A stretch of DNA of 6,689 nt from Betaproteobacteria bacterium (GTDB lineage: Bacteria; Pseudomonadota; Gammaproteobacteria; Burkholderiales; Casimicrobiaceae): contig PLYG01000186.1 in NCBI GenBank assembly GCA_003153335.1, forward strand, positions 1-6,689, in the 5' to 3' direction. Shown here in pieces: positions 1 through 5,118 of this stretch. A program made the position numbers and the translations under genes. Positions within the stretch are counted from its first letter, which is position 1, and each line of letters opens with the position of its first letter. The notes under the pieces are model-generated. The model did not search any database and had not been told where the DNA came from. It worked only from the letters and a program-made list of their open reading frames with translations.

Positions 1-746
1 TAAGTGAAGATCAGCGCCCAGAAGTGCACCACCGACAGCCGGTAGGAGTAGATCGGCCGCTCCGCCTGCTTGGGTACGAAGTAGTACATCATTCCCAGAA
101 AGCCGGCGGTCAGAATAAAGCCCACCGCATTGTGGCCGTACCACCATTCGACCATTGCATCCTGCACGCCGGCGTAGGCGGAATACGACTTCCACAATGT
201 GACCGGAATTTCCGCGCTGTTCACAATGTGCAGCAGCGCGGTAGTGAGGATGAACCCGCCGAAGAACCAGTTGGCCACGTAAATGTGCTCGACCTTGCGC
301 TTGGCAAGCGTGCCGAAAAACACGATCGCGTAGGACACCCACACCACAGCGATGAGAATGTCGATCGGCCACTCGAGCTCGGCGTATTCCTTGCCGGACG
401 TGTATCCCAGCGGCAGCGTGATTGCCGCGAGCACAATGACAAGTTGCCAACCCCAGAACGTGAACGACGCCAAGGGACCGCAGAACAGCCGGACCTGGCT
501 GGTGCGCTGGACCACATAGTAGGAGGTTGCAAACAGCGCGCAGACACCGAACGCGAAAATCACCGCATTCGTATGCAGCGGACGCAGACGTCCGTACGAT
601 AGCCAGGGGATTCCTTGAAGCAGGTCCGGCCATAATAGTTCTGCGGCAATGATGACGCCGACCAGCATGCCGACGATTCCCCACACGACGGTCATGACCG
701 CAAACTGCCGGACCACTTTGTAATTGAACGTTTGCTGGCTGTCCAT
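1..746 (-). CDS. ccoN: cbb3-type cytochrome c oxidase subunit I (CcoN), N-terminal part, cut by left window edge
   Basis: Catalytic membrane subunit of the cbb3 (C-family haem-copper) oxidase, which reduces O2 to water with high affinity and conserves energy across the inner membrane. The frame runs open from ATG at 746 to base 1 and gives 248 complete residues; the family is about 470-480 long, so roughly half is present. It starts MDSQQTFNYKVVRQF and has several hydrophobic helices (about 13-37, 57-80, 92-112, 128-147, 157-176, 204-224). RPLHTNAVIF holds His58, expected to be a low-spin haem b ligand. WWYGHNAVGF holds His205, expected to be a CuB ligand. The sequence stops at HFWALIFT plus the first two bases (TA) of the codon where the family has the Tyr cross-linked to that His; the following HH pair is outside. 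Start choice: AAGAGG at 760-755 lies 8 bases before the ATG. Expected ccoO, ccoQ and ccoP would lie beyond base 1. Family assignment is very secure. Confidence 0.97.
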   Translation of the reverse strand, partial: MDSQQTFNYKVVRQFAVMTVVWGIVGMLVGVIIAAELLWPDLLQGIPWLSYGRLRPLHTNAVIFAFGVCALFATSYYVVQRTSQVRLFCGPLASFTFWGWQLVIVLAAITLPLGYTSGKEYAELEWPIDILIAVVWVSYAIVFFGTLAKRKVEHIYVANWFFGGFILTTALLHIVNSAEIPVTLWKSYSAYAGVQDAMVEWWYGHNAVGFILTAGFLGMMYYFVPKQAERPIYSYRLSVVHFWALIFT

Positions 747-795
747 TGGTCCTGCCTCTTATCGGAAAAGATGGGCGCTGCTTTGCCGCCACCGC

Positions 796-801
796 AGATT
801 A
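796..801 (-). promoter_or_regulatory. Putative -10 element of ccoN promoter
   Basis: On the minus strand this reads TAATCT, keeping the T, A and final T that matter most in TATAAT but only 3 of 6 bases overall. It would give a transcript start near 789 and a 43-base leader before ccoN. The hexamer is weak and is supported mainly by its position: the FNR-type box at 824-837 is then centred at -41.5, the standard class II activator position. Inference from spacing, not a measured start. Confidence 0.5.
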
Positions 802-823
802 GCGGCGAACCAACTGCCCGGTT

Positions 824-837
824 TTGATGTGGATCAA
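824..837. promoter_or_regulatory. FNR/ANR-type operator upstream of ccoN
   Basis: The bases read TTGATGTGGATCAA, a perfect match to the palindromic consensus TTGAT-N4-ATCAA bound by the oxygen-sensing [4Fe-4S] regulators of the FNR/ANR/FixK group. It lies 78 bases upstream of the ccoN ATG, in the gap after ccoS. cbb3 oxidase genes are classic FNR-group targets, so activation under low oxygen is expected. Which protein (Fnr/Anr, or a FixK-like relative) binds it cannot be told from the site. The rest of the 747-950 gap shows no gene and no convincing terminator. Confidence 0.88.
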
Positions 838-950
838 TAGTGGCGAGCAGGAGTCGCAACAATCTGCCTGGCAACCTTGGCAACGGTGCCGCAAGCGCGC
901 CGGAATCTTCGGAACGAGCTGCAACGGGTCACAACCAGGGCGGGACCCGC

Positions 951-1109
951 TCAACGCGGCCCTGCGGGACGGTCATCGTCGTCCAGGATCTGTTTGCCGG
1001 GCCGTTCGAGATCATCGAACTGGCCATGGCTGATCCCCCACCAGAATACTGCCCCGATCAGAAACACCAGTACGACCGAGAGAGGGATGAGTAGGTACAG
1101 GGTTTCCAT
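951..1109 (-). CDS. ccoS: cbb3-type cytochrome oxidase assembly protein CcoS
   Basis: Small inner-membrane protein needed for maturation of cbb3 oxidase; in characterised systems its loss leaves the oxidase without haem b and CuB in CcoN. The 52-residue product begins METLYLLIPLSVVLVFLIGAVFWW, one membrane helix at about 4-24, followed by the family signature GISHGQFDDLERPGKQIL (about 25-42) and an acidic DDDD tail. Length is typical (about 45-70). Its ATG shares one base with the ccoI stop (TGATG), so it is probably translated by coupling to ccoI; only a weak purine run (CGGGAA) precedes it. It follows ccoI and precedes ccoN, in an order common in betaproteobacteria. The stop is TGA at 953-951. 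Recognition is firm despite the small size. Confidence 0.94.
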   Translation of the reverse strand: METLYLLIPLSVVLVFLIGAVFWWGISHGQFDDLERPGKQILDDDDRPAGPR

Positions 1110-3664
1110 CAGGTATTGTTCCCGGCCAGCTCGTCCCGCGGAACTGGCGAGGCGACTGTCCGCGAGGCCTGGTGTGTTTCGCCGCGATCGCGAAGCAGCC
1201 GCAACGCATTGAGCACGACCAACAGCGAACTCATCGACATGCCCAGTCCTGCAATCCACGGGCCTATCAATCCAGTGACCGCCAGCGGAATCGCCGTCAT
1301 GTTGTAGCCGAACGCCCACCACAGGTTCTGCCGGATGATCCGCATGGCCTGGCGCGCCTTGTGGATGGCCCAATCAAGATGACCAAGATCGTCGCCAAGC
1401 CAGACCATGTCGGCGCCCTGCTGGGCCAGCCGGGCGCCACCGCCGACGGCAATCGACGCATGCGCGACGCCGAGCGCAGCCGTGTCATTGGCCCCATCGC
1501 CAACCATCACGACGACAGCGCCTTTGCGTTGCAGATCCTGGATGGCTTCGCGCTTGCGCAGAGGCGACGCACCACCTTCCACCGTGTCGATCCCGAGCTG
1601 TGCGGCCCAGTAGTGCGCAGTCCCGGGCCGATCACCGGAAAGCAGCAACACTTCGATCCCCAGGCTTTGCAAATCGGAAACCAATTCGCGCGCGCCCGGG
1701 CGCAACGAATCGGCAAGCACAAATAACGCGACCCAACCCTCCGTGTCCGCAAGCGCGACCAAGGTGTGGTCGGATCGCACTTCCGCAAAGGAGGACGGTG
1801 CAGGCTTGCCATGCAGTTCGGCGGCGAAGGCGGGTTGCCCCAGCCGATAGCGCCGTCCCGCGACCCAGCCGTCAACGCCCAGACCTGGCGTGCGCACAAC
1901 ATTGTCGGCCGCAACTGCAGGCATCGCGGCGCGACGGATCGCCTGGCCTGCCGGATGCTGCGTGCCCGCCTCCAGCGCTGCGGCGATTTCGGTGCACCGC
2001 TGCACAGGCGTGTCTCGCAGCGCGACCACACGTTGCAGCGCAATCTTGCCCGAGGTCAGTGTGCCGGTCTTGTCGAACACCAGATGCGTCGCGCGGGCGA
2101 GCGTCTCCAGCGCCCGCCCGCGCAGCACCAGGAGGCCCCGGCGCGCCAGGACGCCGGTCGCCGCAGCCAGGGCGCTGGGTGTCGCAAGCGACAACGCGCA
2201 GGGGCAGCTCACGACCAGCACGGCCACCGTGACCGCGATGATGCGCGATGGGTCGATCAGCGACCATACGACGGCGGTCAGCGCAGCAAGCAGCAGCAGG
2301 CCACCTGCAAACCACACCGCGACGCGATCGGCGATCAGGGCAAGGCGGGGTTTGTCAAGCAGGGCCCGATCGAGGAGGCGGACCATCTCACCCAGCCGGG
2401 TTTCCTCGCCTGTCGCCTCGACCGCGACCAGCAATCGTCCGCCGGGCTCGGCGGCATAAAGCGTCGACCCGGCAAGCACGGGTGCGCCTTCGGACCGGGC
2501 AACCGGCGCCGCCTCTCCGGTCAGCAGGCTTTCCGACAACGTTGCATGCCCTCGCACCACGCGTCCATCGACCGGAACGACTTCACCGGGTTTGACCACA
2601 ACACAGTCTCCGACCCGCAGTGCCGCAACCGGCACGGTCTGCGCACGGGCGCCGTGCTCCGCGCCCTCGTTTACCAGCCGCACCGCGATTTCCGGCTGCT
2701 GCCTGGCCAGCGCTTCCGCCGCACCCGAGGCGCTCTGGCGTGCGCGCAGTTCGAAGTAGCGGCTCGCGAGCAGGAAGAATACGAACATCGTCACCGAGTC
2801 GAAATAGACTTCGCCATGCCCGACCCAGGTCGCCCACGCGCTGGCCGCGAAAGCAGTGCCTATCCCCAGTGCCACCGGCACGTCCATCCCGGGGCGGCCG
2901 TTCCTCAAGTCGCGCCACGCTCCGGCAAAAAAGGGCAGCGCGGAATACAGCACGACCGGCAGCGATAGAACCAGGCTGGCCCAGCGGAGAAGCACGGCAT
3001 GTTCCGCGGCGATGCCATCGTCGGTGACGTAGGCCGGAATCGCGTACATCATCACCTGCATCATTGCGAACCCGGCAACGAACAGTCTGAACAACGCGCG
3101 TCGCGCCTCCTGTTTGCGCGTTGCCGCGGCAGCGAGCGCATCGACCGGCGCCGCGCGATACCCCAGCTTCGCAATGGCTTCGAGTATGGCGCCGAGTCTC
3201 TGGCGCGCCGGATCCCACGCCAGCCGCGCCCGATCGCCAGGCAACTGCACGTCGATATCGTGAACGCCGTCCAGGGCGCGAATCCGACTCTTGATCGTCG
3301 CCACGCAGGCCGCGCAATGCACCCCCGCGACAACCAGCGCCACTTCGGCGCGATGCGCGTTCGCGTGCACTACCCAACCCTGCTGGCGCGCGGGATCGTC
3401 GAACGTCGCCCACGGGTCGGCGATTGCCGGCGGTGTCTCTCCGGCCGCATCCTGTGCGCCGATCGACTGCGGCCGCAATTGCGCCAGCGCCAGACACCCG
3501 TGGCAACAGTAGCGCAGGGTCTTCCCCACGTACGGCACGCGGATGTCCACCCCGAGCGGCAGCGGCAAGCCGCAGAGATCGCAGCGCGGGTCTGCCCGCG
3601 ACCCCGCCCCGATTTCGATGGGATTCGGCAAAGAGGCAGATGCAGGTGAGCTCGTTCCGGACAT
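1109..3664 (-). CDS. ccoI: P1B-type Cu(I)-exporting ATPase CcoI/FixI for cbb3 oxidase assembly
   Basis: Inner-membrane ATPase of 851 residues that moves Cu(I) out of the cytoplasm for the CuB centre of CcoN (CopA2/FixI type). Domains in order: an N-terminal Cys-rich metal-binding region typical of FixI (C28xxC31 and C53-C54xxC57); an HMA domain at about 107-175 with GVHCAAC (C117, C120); four helices at about 190-213, 224-250, 261-280 and 286-306; the actuator TGE loop (382-384); helices at about 448-470 and 474-499 with the transport motif CPC (487-489); phosphorylation site DKTGTLT (Asp531); HP motif (His570-Pro571); GDRP (677-680); hinge GDGANDTAAL (722-731); two last helices carrying YN (787-788) and MSMSS (809-813), the copper-selective residues. 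All catalytic residues are present. The first ATG lacks a clear ribosome site: the upstream bases read CTGCGTTTTCC. The frame stays open some way upstream, but the predicted transcript start at 3735 and the family's usual N-terminus fit 3664. The gene ends in a one-base overlap with ccoS. Confidence 0.97.
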   Translation of the reverse strand: MSGTSSPASASLPNPIEIGAGSRADPRCDLCGLPLPLGVDIRVPYVGKTLRYCCHGCLALAQLRPQSIGAQDAAGETPPAIADPWATFDDPARQQGWVVHANAHRAEVALVVAGVHCAACVATIKSRIRALDGVHDIDVQLPGDRARLAWDPARQRLGAILEAIAKLGYRAAPVDALAAAATRKQEARRALFRLFVAGFAMMQVMMYAIPAYVTDDGIAAEHAVLLRWASLVLSLPVVLYSALPFFAGAWRDLRNGRPGMDVPVALGIGTAFAASAWATWVGHGEVYFDSVTMFVFFLLASRYFELRARQSASGAAEALARQQPEIAVRLVNEGAEHGARAQTVPVAALRVGDCVVVKPGEVVPVDGRVVRGHATLSESLLTGEAAPVARSEGAPVLAGSTLYAAEPGGRLLVAVEATGEETRLGEMVRLLDRALLDKPRLALIADRVAVWFAGGLLLLAALTAVVWSLIDPSRIIAVTVAVLVVSCPCALSLATPSALAAATGVLARRGLLVLRGRALETLARATHLVFDKTGTLTSGKIALQRVVALRDTPVQRCTEIAAALEAGTQHPAGQAIRRAAMPAVAADNVVRTPGLGVDGWVAGRRYRLGQPAFAAELHGKPAPSSFAEVRSDHTLVALADTEGWVALFVLADSLRPGARELVSDLQSLGIEVLLLSGDRPGTAHYWAAQLGIDTVEGGASPLRKREAIQDLQRKGAVVVMVGDGANDTAALGVAHASIAVGGGARLAQQGADMVWLGDDLGHLDWAIHKARQAMRIIRQNLWWAFGYNMTAIPLAVTGLIGPWIAGLGMSMSSLLVVLNALRLLRDRGETHQASRTVASPVPRDELAGNNT

Positions 3665-3741
3665 GGAAAACGCAGTTTCAGTGGAGGCTAATGCGCGCAG
3701 CGCGTTATGCCGTAACTAAAACGCAGGTGGAATGGCTACGC

Positions 3742-3747
3742 ATTTTA
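3742..3747 (-). promoter_or_regulatory. Putative -10 element of ccoI promoter
   Basis: On the minus strand this reads TAAAAT, matching TATAAT at 5 of 6 bases. It implies a transcript start at about 3735 and a 71-base leader to the ccoI ATG. The centre of the FNR-type box at 3770-3783 falls exactly 41.5 bases upstream of that start. No good -35 hexamer is needed in a class II FNR promoter, because the regulator overlaps that position. Strong pattern, but still a prediction. Confidence 0.68.
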
Positions 3748-3769
3748 GACGATGCAAGCGGACGGTCTC

Positions 3770-3783
3770 TTGATCTGAGTCAA
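3770..3783. promoter_or_regulatory. FNR/ANR-type operator in the divergent ccoI / usp gap
   Basis: The bases read TTGATCTGAGTCAA: a perfect left half-site and one mismatch (G for A) in the right half of TTGAT-N4-ATCAA. It sits between ccoI (ATG at 3664, minus) and the first universal stress gene (ATG at 3910, plus). It is at -41.5 for the ccoI promoter and about -40.5 for a plus-strand promoter with -10 at 3805-3810, so it could serve both. Oxygen-responsive control of ccoI is expected from known FNR regulons; the sharing with usp is inference. Confidence 0.82.
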
Positions 3784-3804
3784 TCCGGAACCCTTTGTAC
3801 GGCG

Positions 3805-3810
3805 TAGCAT
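3805..3810 (+). promoter_or_regulatory. Putative -10 element of the first usp gene
   Basis: TAGCAT matches TATAAT at 4 of 6 bases including the key T, A and final T. It would give a start near 3817 and a leader of about 93 bases. Its support is mainly positional: the FNR-type box is centred about 40.5 bases upstream of that start, close to the class II optimum. Confidence 0.45.
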
Positions 3811-3898
3811 TCTGTGCGAGAGTAACAAGTTGGCTAACTGGATGCGCGAACACGCGTTCTTTTGACGAACGGGGATGCACCCGATTCGTCTTTACACC

Positions 3899-3904
3899 AA
3901 GGAG
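3899..3904 (+). promoter_or_regulatory. Ribosome binding site deciding the first usp start
   Basis: AAGGAG stands 5 bases before ATG 3910. This fixes the start there rather than at the in-frame TTG at 3862, which would add 16 residues not found in the family and has no such site. Confidence 0.9.
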
Positions 3905-3909
3905 AGATC

Positions 3910-4353
3910 ATGTACACGAATTTGCTGGTTGCCACGGACGGCTCCAAATTTTCCGAAAAGGCCGTAGTGCACGCTATCGGCCTGGCCAAAGCAGTTGGGG
4001 CGAAAGTCACCGCGTTTTACGCGGCGCCCGATTACCCGGATCCCACGTATTCCGAAGGCATCATCTACGAAACGATATCTCGCAAAGACTATGCAGCGAT
4101 AGCGGCGGCCGACGCCGAAAAGGTCCTCGCCAAGGTCGCAAAAAAGGCCGAGGCAGAGGGCGTCAAGTGCGACACGCGCTACGCACTCAGCCGCGCGCCG
4201 TGGGAGGCGATTCTGGCTGCCGCGAAGAAGAACAAGTGCGATGTGATCGTAATGGGCTCGCATGGCCGCGGCGGCCTGGCGGCCTTGTTCCTGGGCAGCG
4301 AAACGCAAAAGGTGCTGGCGCAATCCAAATTGCCGGTAATCGTCGCGCGCTAG
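3910..4353 (+). CDS. Universal stress protein (UspA family, ATP-binding type), first of two
   Basis: Soluble single-domain Usp of 147 residues, the usual family length (about 140-160), predicted to be a cytoplasmic nucleotide-binding dimer. It opens with MYTNLLVATDGS, the beta1 strand ending in the conserved Asp10 that contacts adenine in ATP-binding members. Near the C-terminus, MGSHGRGGLAALFLGSET gives the full G-2x-G-9x-G-S ATP motif (G116, G119, G129, S130), placing it with the ATP-binding rather than the UspA-like non-binding type. The last strand is LPVIVAR. It is transcribed away from ccoI, with an FNR-type box in between, which fits Usp proteins induced by oxygen limitation in other proteobacteria. 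The specific client or phenotype is unknown. It is followed after 182 bases by a paralogue. Confidence 0.95.
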   Translation: MYTNLLVATDGSKFSEKAVVHAIGLAKAVGAKVTAFYAAPDYPDPTYSEGIIYETISRKDYAAIAAADAEKVLAKVAKKAEAEGVKCDTRYALSRAPWEAILAAAKKNKCDVIVMGSHGRGGLAALFLGSETQKVLAQSKLPVIVAR

Positions 4354-4406
4354 CTAGGCGTAGGCCCCACGCATGGAGGCGGACGCCGATGCCGCCGCCT
4401 GCGCAC

Positions 4407-4437
4407 TTTACAAATCGACGCCCAGACGGCGTAATAT
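4407..4437 (+). promoter_or_regulatory. Possible sigma70-type promoter before the second usp gene
   Basis: TTTACA (4407-4412; 5 of 6 to TTGACA) and TAATAT (4432-4437; 4 of 6 to TATAAT) are separated by 19 bases, longer than the ideal 17. The start would be near 4444 with a leader of about 92 bases. No FNR-type box is visible in this gap, so if real this promoter would be independent of the one serving the first usp. Read-through from the first usp remains possible because no terminator with a T-run follows it. Confidence 0.4.
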
Positions 4438-4457
4438 GGTCGCCATGGGTCGTGCTG

Positions 4458-4474
4458 GCCGGCGCATTGCCGGC
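4458..4474 (+). other. Short GC-rich hairpin in the second usp leader
   Basis: GCCGGC, a five-base spacer GCATT and GCCGGC again can form a 6-bp stem in the predicted leader, about 60 bases before the second usp ATG. No T-run follows it, so it is not a standard intrinsic terminator. It may affect RNA stability or be chance in GC-rich DNA. Confidence 0.3.
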
Positions 4475-4521
4475 GTGCCGGGGGTCCGGCCTGATTTGCC
4501 GGAGTTTGTGATTTCCACGCC

Positions 4522-4529
4522 AAAGGGAG
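4522..4529 (+). promoter_or_regulatory. Ribosome binding site deciding the second usp start
   Basis: AAAGGGAG lies 6 bases before ATG 4536. An in-frame TTG at 4530 directly abuts it and would be too close, so 4536 is preferred; the product then starts MYRHLLAATDGS, aligning with the first paralogue's MYTNLLVATDGS. Confidence 0.88.
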
Positions 4530-4535
4530 TTGACC

Positions 4536-4988
4536 ATGTATCGACACCTGCTTGCGGCAACCGACGGGTCTGAGCTTTCCAGTCTTGCAGTAGATCATGC
4601 CATCGAACTCGCCCGGTCGCTGGGCGCCAGGCTGACGCTGCTTCATGTCGCCGGCCAATATCCGCCGCCGATGCTGGTCGACGGCACGGTGTTTCCAACC
4701 TTACCGCAAGAAGAGCATGAAGCGGCGGCGGCCAAACAGTCGCAACAGATCCTCGATCCTTGCGTGGCCAGGGCCGAAGCCGCGGGCGTCGCCTGCGATG
4801 CGCTGCACGAATCCGACAGCGCTGCGTGGCACGCCATTATCGAAACGGCGGCACGCGCCGAGTGCGATGTGATCGTGATGGGTTCGCATGGCCGTGGGGG
4901 GCTGGCATCGCTGATCATGGGCAGCCAGACGCAAAAGGTTCTTCACCTTACGAATCTGCCGGTGCTGGTCGTTCGGCAGCCGCGCTGA
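4536..4988 (+). CDS. Universal stress protein (UspA family, ATP-binding type), second of two
   Basis: Single-domain Usp of 150 residues, paralogous to the gene upstream. Asp10 in ATDGS and the G-2x-G-9x-G-S motif (G116, G119, G129, S130 in MGSHGRGGLASLIMGSQT) are at exactly the same residue numbers as in the first copy, so ATP binding is expected. The proteins are most alike at beta1 and in the block CDVIVMGSHGRGGLA...GS.TQKVL, and diverge in the middle (about 40-105), where Usp proteins differ in surface and partner specificity. The C-terminus LPVLVVRQPR is slightly extended. It probably arose by tandem duplication or by gathering of relatives. It lies 130 bases before proS on the same strand; the gap has a few GC-rich partial inverted repeats but no clear terminator. 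Confidence 0.94.
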   Translation: MYRHLLAATDGSELSSLAVDHAIELARSLGARLTLLHVAGQYPPPMLVDGTVFPTLPQEEHEAAAAKQSQQILDPCVARAEAAGVACDALHESDSAAWHAIIETAARAECDVIVMGSHGRGGLASLIMGSQTQKVLHLTNLPVLVVRQPR

Positions 4989-5085
4989 AGGCTAATGGGG
5001 CGCGCCACCCCGGACGTGCAACCATCCGGCGCCGGTCTCGGGCTTGTGCAGCGGCCGTCGGCGCGCGGCGGCGGGCCATTCACGC

Positions 5086-5091
5086 TAAAAT
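5086..5091 (+). promoter_or_regulatory. Putative -10 element of proS
   Basis: TAAAAT in the context GCTAAAATGCG matches TATAAT at 5 of 6 bases and would start transcription near 5098, leaving a leader of only about 21 bases before proS. No convincing -35 hexamer is visible 16-18 bases upstream, where the DNA is almost pure G and C. The element stands out as the only A/T run in that stretch. Confidence 0.5.
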
Positions 5092-5118
5092 GCGCGATTC
5101 CCTATTTCCGGCCACGTC

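Noticed and set aside
24..602. A 192-codon open frame on the plus strand over ccoN.
   Set aside because: It is antisense to the ccoN coding frame and has no family-like sequence.
870..890. An imperfect hairpin (GGCAACC...GGTGCC) after ccoS as a possible terminator.
   Set aside because: The stem is short with a bulge, and no T-run follows on the minus strand.
878..895. A GG-N10-GC pattern resembling a sigma54 promoter on the plus strand.
   Set aside because: It matches the flanking consensus poorly (CCGCA instead of TTGCA) and has no plus-strand gene downstream.
951..1373. A 140-codon minus-strand frame ending at the ccoS stop.
   Set aside because: It is the ccoS frame extended upstream into ccoI in a different frame. 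Only the last 52 residues are CcoS-like, and the ATG at 1109 gives the family start.
1766..2968. A 400-codon open frame on the plus strand opposite ccoI, with several other long plus-strand frames in 1172-3649.
   Set aside because: All lie antisense to the fully conserved ccoI frame. Their products are rich in Arg, His, Gln and Pro with no recognisable domain, as expected of GC-rich shadow frames.
3690..3807. A short frame from ATG 3690 in the ccoI/usp gap.
   Set aside because: It overlaps the FNR-type box and both predicted promoters, has no ribosome site of its own, and resembles no known protein.
3862..3909. An in-frame TTG start adding 16 residues to the first usp product.
   Set aside because: AAGGAG before ATG 3910 and the family N-terminus (MYTNLLVATDGS) support the shorter form.
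4990..5040. An inverted repeat (CCGGA...TCCGG with outer GGCG/CGCC) after the second usp as a terminator.
   Set aside because: The arms are broken by unpaired bases and there is no T-run; such repeats are common by chance in GC-rich DNA.
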